Assembly (NCBI GenBank): GCA_036562185.1
Contig: DATCKN010000011.1
Coordinates: 1-6,215 of the forward strand
Length of the DNA: 6,215 nt
Direction of reading: 5' to 3'
Source: Thermoclostridium sp036562185
Lineage (GTDB): Bacteria > Bacillota > Clostridia > DSM-8532
Every line of letters starts with the position of its first letter. The stretch's first letter is position 1. Below are positions 6,175 through 6,215 of this stretch, piece after piece. The position numbers and the translations under genes are program-made. The notes below the pieces were generated by a model. That model saw only the letters and a program-made list of their open reading frames with translations. It was not told the origin of the DNA and ran no database searches.

Positions 6175-6215
6175 TAAAGTCTAATTAATAATTTTCACAT
6201 ATAACAAGCTGTTAC

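Larger units (their letters stand above)
6101..6206 (+). repeat. Two copies of ACATATAACA, 96 bp apart
   Basis: The ten bases ACATATAACA occur at 6101-6110 and 6197-6206, one beside the candidate AraC promoter and one downstream of the candidate rightward promoter. The placement would suit a looping regulator, but this is inferred from position alone. Confidence 0.3.

Overview
The window looks like chromosomal DNA from a Gram-positive, low-to-moderate-GC member of the Clostridia. The main evidence is a very large exported protein ending in three S-layer homology (SLH) repeats. It also shares clostridial features such as a DUF2935-type gene, T-rich intrinsic terminators and AT-rich TATAAT-like promoters. 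Cellulolytic clostridia of the Acetivibrio/Ruminiclostridium type would fit, but the genus cannot be fixed from this sequence alone.

Layout. On the left edge, bases 1-319 (minus) hold the 5' part of a DUF2935-family gene that starts at a TTG behind a good ribosome-binding site and runs off the window. A compact intergenic region (320-426) carries candidate divergent promoters and a 7-bp inverted repeat. It then runs into a perfect 26-bp GC-rich inverted repeat (409-462). Bases 427-5010 (plus) encode one 1527-residue surface protein. Its order is signal peptide, propeptide, complete subtilisin-family (S8) catalytic domain, beta-sandwich modules, PPC-like domain, internalin-like leucine-rich repeats, an Ig-like module, a Gly/Ser linker, an SLH-proximal beta domain and three SLH repeats. 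A strong intrinsic terminator follows at 5018-5052. Convergent to it, 5123-6013 (minus) encodes an AraC-family regulator. The last 200 bases are AT-rich and hold candidate promoters for that regulator and for a divergent gene beyond the right edge, with short direct repeats that could be operators.

How it fits together. The large protein is predicted to be a secreted, self-processing serine protease held on the cell wall by its SLH repeats, with LRR and Ig-like modules presenting or selecting protein partners. The AraC regulator is more likely to control itself and the gene beyond the right edge than the protease, because it converges on the protease gene across a terminator. The DUF2935 gene shares only an intergenic region with the protease, and no functional link is evident.

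The most notable point is the 26-bp palindrome. It resembles a dispersed REP-like repeat and covers the only usable start codons of the protease gene. As read, the palindrome encodes the first 12 residues, which form the basic n-region of the signal peptide. The gene has therefore either co-opted a repeat for its translation start or been silenced at translation initiation while its remaining ~1500 codons stay intact.
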